Shown here piece after piece: positions 23,670 through 36,300 of a stretch of 64,000 bases of DNA. Within the stretch, counting starts at the first letter, position 1. Each line of letters begins with the position of its first letter. Source of the stretch: Branchiostoma floridae. Taxonomy: Eukaryota; Chordata; Leptocardii; Amphioxiformes; Branchiostomatidae. Under the pieces are notes generated by a model. That model saw nothing but the letters and a program-made list of their open reading frames with translations. It had not been told where the DNA came from and did not search any database. A program made the translations under genes and the position numbers. The stretch spans positions 6,965,877 through 7,029,876 of the forward strand of contig NC_049997.1 of the NCBI RefSeq assembly GCF_000003815.2, written 5' to 3'.

Positions 23670-24381
23670 TTTTAAAGAACGCTTGCAGATAGATGTGCAA
23701 AAGTCAGGTGTGACGGGTCGTTCGGTGTAATATAACCAGCTGCTGCCGCGCCGCGTGCCTTCGAAGCTGGTGTGTTACGCCGAACGGCGGTTATACCGGC
23801 TATATAGATACAGATACAGATAACCCCTGATTTGTATGATAAAATTTGATTATATAAGGCATCTCCAAAGCTATCTCGCTCGTTCACAGCCCATGAGAAA
23901 AACTATCTGCATTCCAAATACCATGACAACCTGTCAACCCAAATTATTCTACTCCAAAGAGATGATGCAACTACATAGGCGCGGAAAAATTCCTGTAGAA
24001 TTCCTGACAATTTTGCCAAACGGACGTATCAGATACTGTTAGGCTAGCGAAAAGACGTGAGCGAACTACAACTAGTTACTAGTTCCAAGTAAAGTCGTAT
24101 TGGAGCCCGTTTAGTGAATTACGTACGCCATAGTTCGAAAAAGTACTCCTGTTCAAAATCCGCGAAGTTTGTCCACGACACGATATTTTTTTTGTGATAA
24201 ACTCAAACATTACAGACCGAATTTAGGTACATGTTATCAGGATTTTTATGTGAATCTATCCACTGTAGTTCTTCTTGGTCAAAGTGCCAAGGTAAATTAT
24301 TTAGAACGAATAAGGTCCAACAACACCAGGTGTCTAAAGACAACTGTGACAACTGCATCAATCCACGCCGCAGGCCGTCGC

Positions 24382-24515
24382 GCACATCCGCTGTTAGAAC
24401 AACGACTAACTAGAAATGTTATCTTCAGCCCGTTGCCTTCATGGGAAACCTTTCACGGCATTCTCCCATCACGCACATCCGCTGTTAGAACAACGACTAA
24501 CTAGAAATGTTATCT
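24382..24515. repeat. 91-bp-period tandem duplication
   Basis: GCACATCCGCTGTTAGAACA through AACTAGAAATGTTATCT appears at 24382 and again at 24473. Confidence 0.75.
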
Positions 24516-25872
24516 GCAGTCCTGTGCTTCCATAGGACACCTATTGTGGCAATCTCTATAAGCAGATCTTCGTGGGCAAAATTGTGACGGTTCCTGACTG
24601 GACATGTAATTGTTTAGCCCCGAACATTTATCTCTACATCAGATCTACAATGGGTTTGTAAGTTTACCCGGACACCTTACCACTTCGTTGGTTTTTAAGA
24701 AGGGTTACAAGAAAGTGGTAATATTTTGGGGGGTTATAAAAAAGTGAGATGTTGACATACAAGGAAAAGACAGACTCTGCGTAGACATTGTGGTACGTAT
24801 CTACAAAGAAATAATTATTTTGTAAATCAGTTTTGGTAGAGAATCTGTTCTTACATCAATGGAAGCGAGGCAGGTTGTAACAGAAACGGACAGCTAGGAA
24901 AATGTAAGGACTTTGCCTCCCAACATCTGCTTGAAGATGAACCTCTACGTGCACCAGTGAGGACATCAGCTAAGTGACAAGATTAATGGCTCGTCCACTC
25001 CTTATTCTATATATATCCAATAACAATGACAAACCTTTACACTTAATTACTTCTGGCTCCATGATTGCAACAAGATAAGTTGTCTGTCCGTCCACACCCA
25101 TGGGCCGGTCACGCAGTACTAGTTTGTCGCCCAGAACAAAGACGACTTTTTCGTAATTACTAATGTTGATTCACAGCTGCACAAACGCAATGCAACGCAT
25201 ACGATATAGAGGTGGGTTTACACCTGCGTATATATTTAAGTCCGTATGAGGCGAGCATGGGAGTATTTACCTCTACCAGGCCCCACAGGTCGTTGTAAAA
25301 ATAATAGAAATTGGACAAACGTAAACAGGTAACATGTCGGACGAGTTAGCTGGGTCGCTAACCATACTTCTCGGTCATCTTACTCATCTGGCATGTTATG
25401 TATCTATATTTGTCCAATTTGTACATTTTTCCCGCGACACGTGGAGCCTGGTAGAGACTAAGAGCTTCATACGCACATCAAACGGACTTGAATGTATACG
25501 CATGTGTAACCCCACCTTAACCTCCTAGTAATAACATCCTTATTCACACAAAAGGTCTCCTATCAAATAAGAGTTTCTTTCTATATCTGCTGCGACTTTC
25601 TTATGTTAAAGACAGGGTCATCGAGAAAACCTTCTTCACGAAGGATAATGCAATTTCTCCGGCTAGCGTCATACCTAATTACATTCGATGGTATACAGGT
25701 CATTACTTTTGAACGTCTCTGACGTACTACATACGTCCGGTAACTACTCTGGTGGATGCACCGACGGCGCACCTTGATAAATTTACATGATAAAGAAAGT
25801 TTTTGCCGCAGCCAACTAGAGAGAGCTACGTCATCAGGGGTGCAGTTTTTGATCGTAATTCTTCTGATCTGT

Positions 25873-26016
25873 TATAAAAGGGGACGCTACCGGCCGCGCA
25901 CAGGCAGTTCTGGTGAGGAAGGAACACCTGTTAGTCCGTCGAGCCCATCCGATCGTCCGGCGCCCCGAGGAATCAAGACAACCGTGAGAGTCGAAACGTC
26001 TTCCCTGTAGGACAAG
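25873..26016 (+). promoter_or_regulatory. possible promoter and non-coding first exon
   Basis: TATAAAAG at 25873-25880 is followed by a GC-rich leader and a good donor (GACAAG|GTGAGA at 26016/26017). It could be a 5' exon for gene 3, which otherwise lacks one, but no linking exon was found. Speculative. Confidence 0.2.
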
Positions 26017-29000
26017 GTGAGAACATTTTTTTCACATTATAGACTTGCTATCATACAAGCCACCATTACGGTAATCTTACTACTGTTTTCCTGTGCTGCT
26101 TTCGGCCTGTCTTCCGAAGTGTAAAATAGCAGCTACATACCGTAAGATCACAAAACAAACTACCAATATCCCGACCACAAATATGATTTACATTCGGGTA
26201 ATGTTAATATTACGCCACCTATAACAAAGCCTGACGTAGTTACCGTCACATGCACAGTGATCGCACGTGTTCTAAGCTAGAGATTAGGCAGTCTATTTGT
26301 CACTGATATTTATGTCACAAAATCCATGTCTTTTGTCTCGTCTGGGCCACGACAGTGCCAACAGTAGTCGAGGTAGATCTCGTCGACCAAAACACCTACT
26401 CAACTTTTTATTACCAAACTACGGTTTTGCCGGACCAGGCCAGTTCACAAAACAACCCCATACCTACCTACCGTACCTACTTTTTCTTGGCAACACAAGA
26501 CACGTGTGGGATCGGGTGGGTAGCCACGCGCATGTCGCATATCACAGACACTCCGGCCAATTTTTACCCAGCCTCCCCTAGACTTTCTGACGGGGGTTAG
26601 AGTAGTGACATGTGGTAAAATATGGGAAATGATTGGCCAGGAGAGTCAGTCCGTGGAAAGGGTATCATCGCGCGGGCAAATGTATTACCCTGTGGTAACC
26701 GCCTGGCAAACTTTCTCCTTGACGGATCTTGAAGAGGATATTTCTTATCCACGCCATGCGCCAGGCACAGATCGGGCCAATCGAATCCACCCATTCCTGA
26801 TATACTATACTGTATATCCAACCCGCGCCCGGCTTTCTTGATTTTTCGGCGGAGGCGCGAACCAACAACACTAGGCTGAGTAGCTGATAACTTTATGTCC
26901 TGCATTCCCCACCGCACGTACTGACAGCAGACCTGGGCGTGTTGGCCGCCGTCACCCACTAGTCCTAAAACGCAACAGCGAAATTTGCCGTAAAATGCAA
27001 CCATTTCCTAACCGCACCAGCAACGGTCTGTGCCGAGCCAGTCGTCATTCTCGCTCATTCCGCACATCCTACACGAGGATCTCGCCCGCACCAGGCACAA
27101 GTTGGTTAAATTCGCCAACCATACAATAAATATAGCACTTGTACCGGTATAGTTTTTTTTGTGTGTGGGGGGGGGGGGGACCAACAGACCGGGTCGACCA
27201 GGGCTGCCACACCCACATATCTACCATTTTCCTCACCGCGCCAGGAACCTGTGGGACCTTATAGGCATACCCCATAACCCCATATCTGACCAGTAATGTC
27301 AAGACTGCACAAGACACGGGTTACGGGCCTGGTCGAATCGTCCATCCGAGTCGAATCGTCGGCCATCTCGTCTATACATCTAGTCTGCGTAACGCAGGGG
27401 GCGGGGCCGGCGAAGTCACGTACAGTAGGCGGACCTCGCGCCACAATGCTTAGCGCCACAAGCGGTATTTATTCACCCAGCTGCACATCGCAAATTTAAT
27501 GTCCTGACCACAACAGGCATAGGTCTAGAGTCTAGTAGTGTGGGTTTTCAACATTACACCACACACATAATCTGTAATTTCTTGGCTGCACTAGGTACAG
27601 TACAGGGAGGGGTGGTCAGTGTGCACTCTGCTATTGACTGCTCCTTCAACATAATGGGGCGACCACCAGTCACAAATTAATAATTTAGCTTGTCCGACGT
27701 GTTGGTGAGCTCAAAATGGGCATTTTCGGCCGAAGAGCGACCGACGTCCTGGCGATTTTGTGGGCCTGGGAAGGTTTTTAGCAGCGCGGTCGACGTTCGC
27801 CGGTCCCTGAAAGCTGCGTTTTAATTCAGCGAAGCCTCGGCGACGATTTTTTAACTTTTAATGAGATTTGGATTGAGCTATAGCCATATCCTTTTAATGT
27901 TATTATTTTTAGTGTTCCCACCCACACCACTCGTGCCCTTCATATTTCCCACAACTTAGAAACCAAAGTTGGTCTAAGTATTTGCTTTTTACCGGGTTAG
28001 TCGATTCTCACTTCGTCCATGTCCAAGGTATCTCATTGGGGATTTATTATCATTAGTGTTGGACAGACGTCGCCCGAGCCCCGTCCAGTTTGTGAAAAGG
28101 CAGATTCTTAGCGAAAAATACAGCCGATGCTCTGCCGATGTGGAAATTCGGCGAGCTCTAGCGATCTTCAAATTCAGCCGGCGTTCACTTGAATTGTGAC
28201 GTAGGCTTTATGATTCTCTAATAATTTGCATTTTGCCGCTGACCTAAGTACCGTGAAGTCGAGTCTAGTCAGCCGCCATCAGTGTGATGTTTTATGTGGC
28301 TTACGGTGTTAGTTGTATAAGTTCATAGGTCAGTTGTGCCTCCATAGGTGAACGCACATGTTAGACCTGTTCAATTTACCTCCTTCGCATTAGGCGAAAA
28401 TCGATCGGAAGACTAGTCTACGAGCTCTGGATGACATTTTCGTGAGTAAGCCGTCCGGTGTTCTCACAGTCATCTTGCGATTTTTAGGAATCGCCGGCGA
28501 TTTTCAGGGGTCGTACGACGGTCGCGGTGCAGCGAAACATGTTTTTAACATAAGCGACAAGTCGCATGAGATCTCTGAGATCGCAGAGCTCGTTACCGAG
28601 TCACAGATCGTGCGTGCAAATCGTGCGTACCTCGCAAGGGTATCGGTCGACATTCGACTTATAGTCATGCGTCAAACCAGCACAGACCTAGTTATCAATC
28701 ATCGAGCGCAAATTGTATGGCGAACGCCCGTCAGTCGGGCGACGTTCGGACGACGTTCGCCCGACGTCCGTCTGTTTACAAATATTGAATGTCTTGGAAT
28801 GTGAGGGTAATTCTGACATTGTGGCCCCTGTGGCAGTATGCAGGCTTCCTTTGTGACACAATTTCTTTTCTTTCGTCATTTCTAGTATGCCCGCGCATTC
28901 CATCAATTGGTTAAAAAGATTACAACAACAAAAGAAACAACATTTATTGATATCTTGCCTTTCTGTGAGGAACGTTTTGTGTTACCTTGTCCGCGGGCAA

Positions 29001-29655
29001 GAGGTCATGGGAGGTTCATTATCATAGATTTATTCACCAACGATCGCACGAGCCTCGTTTATATGCGACGGGGACAGTTTTGGGGCGAAAAATACCATCT
29101 TAAGATCTTAAAATCAACCGACCTTCCTGTGATCGCGAAGTACGTCCGAAGATCGTATATAATGTGATGGGGGTACTCATACTTTTAATGTAAAGAATGA
29201 TAACTTTGTCGCGCTTCTTTAAATCACAAGTACTGCCCAAAAGTTACCTGCTTAGTGGTTTTGTATGATGTGTGAGGTATCCTCCTTCTGGAGAGAAGGG
29301 TTTAACGTTAAATTGTTTATGAGATAGGGGTTACCAATTCACTATCAAAAGACTTTAACATCTGTCTTCAAGTTGAAAAATGAGAAAGATGGTTTCTATC
29401 TCATTGATTCACTCAAAGATATTGGTATACTACTGACAAAATAAAAATCTGTCTTCAAGTGAAATAAACGAGATAGAGGATTCTATCACGTTTAATTCAC
29501 TAGTGAGAGATTGATCTACTGGTTAAAATGAGATAGAGAGGTTTATCTCATATAATTCCCGAGTTAAAGAACAATAAACTGGTGAATAACATACTGTTGT
29601 TACATTCGTACAAGTAGTTAGCACGGTTTTTGACCGGGCTGAGCTTATGTTACAG

Positions 29656-32600
29656 ATGAATCCTTCGCCTGGATTGGTCGGCTACTGGCCGCTGAATGAA
29701 GAACATGGCGCCCGTGACGTCAGCGGCTATGGTAATGACGGAGTGACGTTCAGCACGGACGTGGCGGAGGGGCCGGGGGGCGAGACGGGGGGCGCCATGT
29801 ACTTCCACGGGAACCAAGGTGAGGACTAGGGCTGGGTACCGGTACAGAAAATTCAGGTCCAGGTCCGGTTCAGGTCCAGAGGGTCAGGTCCAGGTGCGGA
29901 CCTGAACCTGATTCAGTGTGTGAAACCTTGTGAATGGACGATGCTCAAAACAATGGTTCATTTCGTTACAAAGAAAGTATCCGACTTCCCCTGGCGTTTT
30001 AAAATCCTACAAGGCTAACTGTGTCTGTACGATTGATTGTAAAACTAGGTAGAAATGACAACAGACTCTACTCTTCTTCGCTCTTGTTATTTTCCTCGAC
30101 CGGAAAACGTGTGAATGCCTGATGATACGAGGGTGAGTCAGAAAGTAATGCAAGTGGTTTCATAACAGAGTCGTTCTTTGATCGAATGAGTTGAAATTTG
30201 GCAAAAAGGTTAAGACATATCTTCTCTTGAGATTGAAATATCAAAATTTGTTGCTCATTATTTTATGAGTGACTGAGCTGCTTTCAAGGTGACCACACCC
30301 TTGGTATCCCGTCAGAAGAAAAGAGAGGTCCAATTAACGTACAATTAAGAATATCCCTAAACCAATGTTTGCTATTGTAGGAGACTAAGCCTGCACATGT
30401 AATAAGCTGCATTTCTCTATAAGCCACACGCTTAATTTTAACTCTGAAATCCGAGCAGTTTTTCTTTTTTCGTTGCTGGTGTAGAGTGAGGTATACGCGG
30501 TCTTCAGGGTCATGAGATCTGCGGTGTTATTATTAAAACTTTCCGTAGCCTTCTTTTCCATTAACAAAGAGAAATGAAACTTAGCACACTTTTTGGCCTT
30601 TAAACAGTTAATAACTGTGTAAAGTTTCGTTTCTTTTGATTAATGGAAAAGTAGTCTTTTAACCATTAACTCACGAATACGCGTATAAATCCAACAGCTC
30701 TATAACACAACTTACTGCATCCTAGCAGCTGTAAATAAAGAACTATTACGAGTTTAGAGATGAAAATTGGCACGCAATTTATAGAGACATTTGGTATCAT
30801 ACATGGGTAATTTCAACTTCCTACAGTGATTTTTAGTGGGTCAGATTTAGAGGAATCGCTAGTCTGACAAGGTACTAAGGGTGTGTTCATCTTGAAATCA
30901 ACTCAGTTGCTCATAAAATAATAAAGACCAGATTTAAAACATTCAATCTCAAGAGGATATATATCGCTACTTTTGTGCGAAATTTCAACTCAATTGATAA
31001 TAAAACGAGTCTGTTATGAAACCACTTGCATTACTTTCTGACTCACCCTCGTACAATCTGTTCATTTTTCCAATAGGTCCAACATCCGGTACACCGAATG
31101 TTTTCAGGTCCGGTTTTTCCGGACCGGTCCAATAAGAAAAACCGGTTTTGTTTTTTAACCCAGCCCTAATTCGTATATAACGACTGGCATCTTCCAGGCT
31201 CCGCCAAACTGAGCATGCCAAAGGCTCTGAGCTTTTGGCGTCACGGTTAGCGGAGCTGGGTTTCTGATCTGGCTGCCCGAGTTCGAATCCCGGGAGACTG
31301 TTTCTACTCGCCTCTCTTACGTTTGACACAAGCCGCTGGTACCATTACAGCGATTGGTCATAGCATGATAGCAAAAATGTCAGAGAAGTTTGCCAGCCCA
31401 GAAGTACAGTTGTCGCAAAATGTAGTGTTTGGCCAGCTATCTCCTCTGACATGTCTTTTGTCTATTTGGCCATTGTCAATTTCTACTGTTTTCAGCGACA
31501 TGTGAAGCCTGACGGAGGTTATATACCGACATTTCTATTGAAAGATCTGTTTTTGAACCCAGGTTCTCGTGTGGAGTTCCCCAACAACGGAGCGCTGGAC
31601 GCCAGGAGTTACATCACCCTACAGGCCTGGATCTACCCACAGGGGACGGGACCCGGGCCGATCTTCAACTACCAACCGGCGGGCAGTGCTGGCCACGGGG
31701 TTCACTTCTGGATCCATCCTACTGGAAGCGACCTATTCATACGGTAGGTAAAAGTTCTAGGAATATGAGTTATGACCATCTTTAGCTTATTTGCATAATT
31801 AATGAGGAAAGTTTATAAATCTACTGCAGTCCATGATAGTACTTTCAAACTTGTCACATATGTAGCTGAGAGAGAGAGAGAAATGTCAAGACATATCAAT
31901 TATGCAAATGGTGATCTCATTTGCATAATTAATGGCAAAATATGAACGTGTTGATGGATGTGCATGATTTTGGTATATAAATAGCCTAAGTGAAGACTAA
32001 CATAATGAGATACTGATTATGCAAATTAACAGCTAATTTCCATAATTGATTACAATATTCTATCACAGCAGTTTGGTCTTGACATTTGGGTGGTAGATTT
32101 TAGCGCTATGGCAAACATGTAATTTTAGATCTGCAAGGGCGCTTTTGTCAAGACATTCCTATGAGGATAACTGCAGAAATGAATGTCGAATTTTTATCAT
32201 TTTAGGCATGTAGGTAGCTTAGGCCAGGATGTTCATAATAACAAGATTTGGGGCCCCTAGCATGTCATTTGCATAACATTTACAAAAGCTCTTAATATTT
32301 CATGGAGGTATGAGGTCGTCGAACTCTAGTTGATAAGAATCTGTGTGATTCTATAAAAAATACATAAATAAAATGTAAGGAGTAGCACCTTTTTTGTCTA
32401 CAGACATCATTCTACATAACAAACCTGGTTTATTTGGCAAAGGTATGTGTTCGTGGAACTCTAGTTCAATCTTGATTTTGACTGCTAGACTTGAGCTCAC
32501 TATTGACATGATTATCGTGACCTATTAAGTGAATGGAGTATGCTGGTTCTTTTTCTATTAAGTTGGACCAACCGAAATACCCAAGGCGAACATTGGCTAC

Positions 32601-32787
32601 ATCGGCCTGGGATAACCCAGAATGAGTGGCAGTTCGTCACGGCTACCTACCATCGTACATCAGGGGTCCAGAAGCTCTACAGGAATGCTATAGAGGTACC
32701 TGCTTCATGGCGTCTAACGTATTGACTCCTTCCATGTTTGATACAGGCCGTACTACCATATACTGTTATAACTATGTGCAGGGCAAA

Positions 32788-32882
<95 letters not shown>

Positions 32883-33822
32883 GCACGCACACACACACAC
32901 ACTCACACATACACACACACATATATACATACACACACACACTCACACACACACACACCAAACACACACACACATACACCAAACACACACACATACANNN
33001 NNNNNNNNNNNNNNNNNNNNNNNNNNNNNNNNNNNNNNNNNNNNNNNNNNNNNNNNNNNNNNNNNNNNNNNNNNNNNNNNNNNNNNNNNNNNNNNNNCTA
33101 TACAGATCGGATCTGATGATCTAGGAGATAGAGATCTGGGTACCCAGTTTCCTGTAACCATGGGGGCCCGTCCGCCATTTACCGGGGACACCCGGGCCTA
33201 CAAAGGACGCATCGCCCACATGCAGGTACACTTCTCTTTCATACTTCATGTATGTTTGTGGGTTGTCATATATAGTTTAGGACCAAACGTCGACGTATGG
33301 AAGCATTTGCCAAAGAGAATGGCATTTGACGGAAAATAATAACTAGTAACAGGAAAAGTTGAAGCACAAAACAAGAGCACAAGATCGGTAACATGACAGG
33401 ATTTGGACCTTTACATCTGGTTTCTGGGACGAACACCCAACGACCCCACTAATATATACAGTAGTTATACTAGTAGTAGTGCTAGTAGTAGTATCAATAT
33501 TAGTACTATTAGTACTGATTGTAGTAGTACTAGTAGTAGCACTTCTAGTAGTAGTTGTAGTAGTAGAAGTAGTAGTAGCAGTACTGTAGTAGTAGAAGTA
33601 GTAGTAGATACTCCTTACACTTCCTTGGTCTATCTCGACCTCTGTTGGTTGGTAACAGCAATTTAGAGATAATGTTGATGTAGACACTGGCCCTTTCAAC
33701 GCTATAGACAGAGGAAATGTTAATAACTAAAACCCACCGATGTCCTTCAGGTTTACAACATCGCCCTGACCCAGGCTCAGATCCAGGAGGCCATGTACCG
33801 CACCAGGTACGCCCGCAAGTAA
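29656..33822 (+). CDS. gene 3: Laminin_G_3 protein, 5' part missing
   Basis: Exons: 29656-29818, 31563-31743, 32563-32695, 33106-33225, 33751-33822, all GT-AG and in phase, giving 222 residues plus stop. They code the full jellyroll ([64 protein letters not shown]) and end MYRTRYARK. I find no signal-peptide, membrane or collagen exon in the 12 kb upstream, so either distant or novel 5' exons exist or the gene is 5'-truncated. The first exon begins with ATG in frame (MNPSPG), but that ATG follows a splice acceptor. A gap (32998-33097) sits just before the fourth exon. The frame is open and the exons are close to those of the intact genes, so loss, if real, is recent. Confidence 0.7.
29827..31168. 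mobile_element. hAT-like element in gene 3 intron
   Basis: The left end TAGGGCTGGGTACCGGTAC and the right end AACCCAGCCCTA are inverse. Inside both are repeated AGGTCCGG/CCGGACC motifs. No matching 8-bp flank was found, so the ends may be imprecise. It contains the mariner-type element at 30126-31053. Confidence 0.5.
30126..31053. mobile_element. mariner-type non-autonomous element
   Basis: TACGAGGGTGAGTCAGAAAG and its exact inverse at 31034-31053 bound the element, and TA is present at both ends. The arms stay similar for about 190 bp (AATGCAAGTGGTTTCATAAC; GGTGACCACACCCTTGGTA against TACTAAGGGTGTGTTCATC). No transposase frame is present. The GAGGGTGAGTCAGAAAGTAA terminus is typical of mariner families. 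Confidence 0.8.
31195..31325 (+). mobile_element. tRNA-derived SINE-like fragment
   Basis: GAGTTCGAATCCCGGGAG is a B-box-like element, preceded by GTCACGGTTAGCGGAGCTGG (A-box-like). A second copy at 56226-56350 has GGGTTCAAATCCCGGGAG. The two share flanks (GCCGCTGGTACCATT), so they may be homologous positions in two gene copies. No full cloverleaf is claimed. Confidence 0.45.
31780..32060. repeat. AT-rich repeat, reverse relative of 18400-18890
   Basis: TTTGCATAATTAATGAGGAAA, ACTTTCAAACTTGTCACATA and TTATGCAAATTAACAGCTAA correspond inversely to the repeat downstream of gene 2A. 32060-32520 is intron with nothing recognisable. Confidence 0.5.
32789..32997. repeat. CA microsatellite next to an assembly gap
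   Basis: (CA)n with CATA, CGCA and ACCAAA variants, running into the N gap at 32998. The repeat probably caused the gap. Confidence 0.9.
33445..33612. repeat. AGT trinucleotide repeat in gene 3 last intron
   Basis: (AGT)n-rich tract. Gene 2B has the counterpart at 57875-58095 with the same unique flanks, while genes 1A, 1B and 2A lack it. Confidence 0.85.
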
Positions 33823-33954
33823 AACAGGTTCAGGTAAGACTATTCAGATTATTGACAATCTTATTTTTTGTGCTGGCAATAAAAGTTTTACTGTGATTCA
33901 GAATGACTTCTACCATCACGGATCAGCCAAGGAGGTTTTCTCAAGGCGATGAAA

Positions 33955-34300
33955 CAGGCCTCGAAATTCATTTTTTGGGATTAGGTGCACCCTGGTGCAT
34001 CCAGCTTAAAAAATTGGGTGCACCAAAAATTTTTGGGGTGCACCACTTAAATGAAAGTAGAATGTCAGAAAAACCAAATAACAAAACTTTAAGTTACAAG
34101 CTATCAAATTACCATGACAGACATTTTTATTATCTTTCTAACACTTGGATGTCAAGAATATGATGTACACTAGTATACTTGATATCTTTACATGCATAAA
34201 CCTAAGAAAATATTTGGGTGTACCCTGTCCACCCACAGAAAATTATTTGGGTGCACAGCTCCAATTTTGGGTGCACATGCACCCATTATTTCGAGCCCTG
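33955..34300. mobile_element. MITE in gene 3 3' flank, CAGG termini, 5-bp duplication
   Basis: CAGGCCTCGAAATTC at left and ATTTCGAGCCCTG at right are inverse, flanked by TGAAA on both sides (33950-33954, 34301-34305). The uninterrupted sequence GGTGATGAAACCTCC is seen after gene 1A (9680-9694). Internal GGGTGCACC motifs repeat. A 5-bp duplication with CAGGG-like ends recalls hAT5-type elements. Confidence 0.65.
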
Positions 34301-34633
34301 TGAAACCTTCTTGGATTAACAAAGAATTTTGTGTTTTCCAGCCAACAATCAGAAGAGGTTGTGATGATGGTGGAGAAGTGAAGCTCGCGATCGGCTTGTC
34401 TGATTCATCTTACAGCATCTTTAGTCGCATTTATACAATGGTGTTAATGTAGTGGTTTAAGGGCGTTTTAAGCGACGCATAACAGTACTTAAATCGTTTT
34501 ATACTTAACCATGTAGATCTAGAGCATTTTAGTATACGTTTTGAGCTACGCATAACATGACTTTAATCGTTTCGTACTTAATCACGTAGATCTTGAGCAC
34601 TGTTAGTGGACGTTTCTAGCTACGCATAGTAAA

Positions 34634-35637
34634 ATTTTAATCGTTTCATATATAGGCACGTAGATCTTGAACATTGTTAGCAGTAAAGGACGTTTTGTGC
34701 TACGCATACAATAACATGACTTTAATTGTTAATACATACATAATCACTTAGATCTAGATAAAACATTGTTAGCACATTTACATTGTCGTTTATAGTAGGG
34801 ATACCTTAAACAGGATTAACATTTTGTTACGTTATCGCGTTATACTATAAATTTGAAACAGTAACAATTTACTACATGCAAGTATGTAGCTGGGGATAAG
34901 GTAGTATAGACTAACAGTCTAATATCAAGAAATACCATCTTTAAAATCTCTAACCTANNNNNNNNNNNNNNNNNNNNNNNNNNNNNNNNNNNNNNNNNNN
35001 NNNNNNNNNNNNNNNNNNNNNNNNNNNNNNNNNNNNNNNNNNNNNNNNNNNNNNNNNNNNNNNNNNNNNNNNNNNNNNNNNNNNNNNNNNNNNNNNNNNN
35101 NNNNNNNNNNNNNNNNNNNNNNNNNNNNNNNNNNNNNNNNNNNNNNNNNNNNNNNNNNNNNNNNNNNNNNNNNNNNNNNNNNNNNNNNNNNNNNNNNNNN
35201 NNNNNNNNNNNNNNNNNNNNNNNNNNNNNNNNNNNNNNNNNNNNNNNNNNNNNNNNNNNNNNNNNNNNNNNNNNNNNNNNNNNNNNNNNNNNNNNNNNNN
35301 NNNNNNNNNNNNNATTTTAATCGTTTCAATTATAGGCACGTAGATCTTGAACATTGTTAGCAGTAAAGGACGTTTTGTGCTACGCATACAATAACATGAC
35401 TTTAATTGTTAATACATACATAATCACTTAGATCTAGATAAAACATGGTTAGCACATTTACATTGTCGTTTATAGTAGGGATACCTTAAACGGGATTAAC
35501 ATTTTGTTACGTTATCGCGTTATCCTATAAATTTGAACCAGTAACAATTTACTACATGCAAGTATGTAGCTGGGGATAAGGTAGTATAGACTACCAGTCT
35601 AATATCAAGAAATCCCATCTTTAAAATCTCTAACCTA
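34634..35637. other. assembly overlap: 324 bases repeated on both sides of an N gap
   Basis: 34634-34957 and 35314-35637 are the same stretch with a few mismatches, separated by 356 N. Both correspond to one stretch of unit A (about 585-908). This is the pattern of two contig ends that should have been merged. Confidence 0.8.
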
Positions 35638-35805
35638 GGCCTCAAAACATAGACTTATCTGGTAACCTCCAGTTTTTCAGGCTTTAACTTTTATGCTCAG
35701 TTTATCTAAATTAGTAACTGTCTATTTTTTGCTGGGGGGTTAAACAAATGGGAGTGGACAGTTTGGGGGTATATTTGTCTTTGTTTTGTTTTGTTTAGCC
35801 ATCAC

Positions 35806-36090
35806 TTAGTGTGTGGGTGTTTGTGTGTCTGTTGCGTGTGTATGTGTGTGTATGAGTGCGTGTATGTATATATATCTGTGTGCGTGTATTTTTGTATGTC
35901 TGTGTGTCTGTATGCGTGTGTGTGTAAGGTGGGGGGTATGTCTGTGTTTTTTTGGGGGGGGGGGGGGGGGAGTGCGTGTATGTGTGTACGTCTGTATGTG
36001 TGTACGTGTCTGTGTCTGTGTGTCTGTGTGTATGTGTATGTGTGTATGCCTGTGTGTGTTTGTGTGTCTCAATGTTTTTGTGTCTATATT
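35806..36090. repeat. GT-rich microsatellite, unit B copy
   Basis: Equivalent of 1073-1350, with TTTTTTGGGG and a longer G run near 35956-35970. Confidence 0.85.
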
Positions 36091-36156
36091 TGTCCGCGTG
36101 TTCTTAACAATAAAAACGCACGGACTAAACCACCGGCTCCTGCCCTTGTACAGAAC

Positions 36157-36300
36157 CATGTTTCCGAGCATGTGATGCTGTAAGAACTGGACCCGGTCTG
36201 CAGAATAGTCGCACAGTTCACACCTGAACCGGCCCTGAGGCCTGGGGTCCATGTGTACCCGCCCATGCTGTCTCAGACTCGTCTTGTACTTGGACTTAAA
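36157..36300 (-). pseudogene. C2H2 zinc-finger fragment, unit B copy
   Basis: Same sequence as 1417-1560, with the same missing final His. It is carried along by the segmental duplication. Confidence 0.65.

Larger units (their letters stand above)
23670..29336. other. 5.7-kb non-coding stretch between relic exon and gene 3
   Basis: I find no gene here. It holds a 91-bp tandem duplication (24382-24515), a SINE-like piece ending ATATAGATACAGATACAG (23690-23830), AACTACG-type motifs shared with the fold-back element (24110-24150), a G13 run near 27167-27179, and GC-rich CGACGTTCGCCCGACG motifs at 27690-28190 and 28700-28780 that may be subterminal repeats of another element. Short open frames show no family features. 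Confidence 0.5.

Noticed and set aside
28442-29167. Two medium open frames upstream of gene 3
   Set aside because: No domain, no signal peptide, no fitting splice phases to gene 3; composition follows the GC-rich motif cluster.
31195-31325. tRNA gene
   Set aside because: B-box-like sequence is present but no full cloverleaf could be drawn; it recurs in a paralogous intron as part of a longer repeat, so I call it SINE-like.
32626-33339. 237-codon frame
   Set aside because: Combines a LamG exon in the wrong frame, a CA repeat and an N gap.
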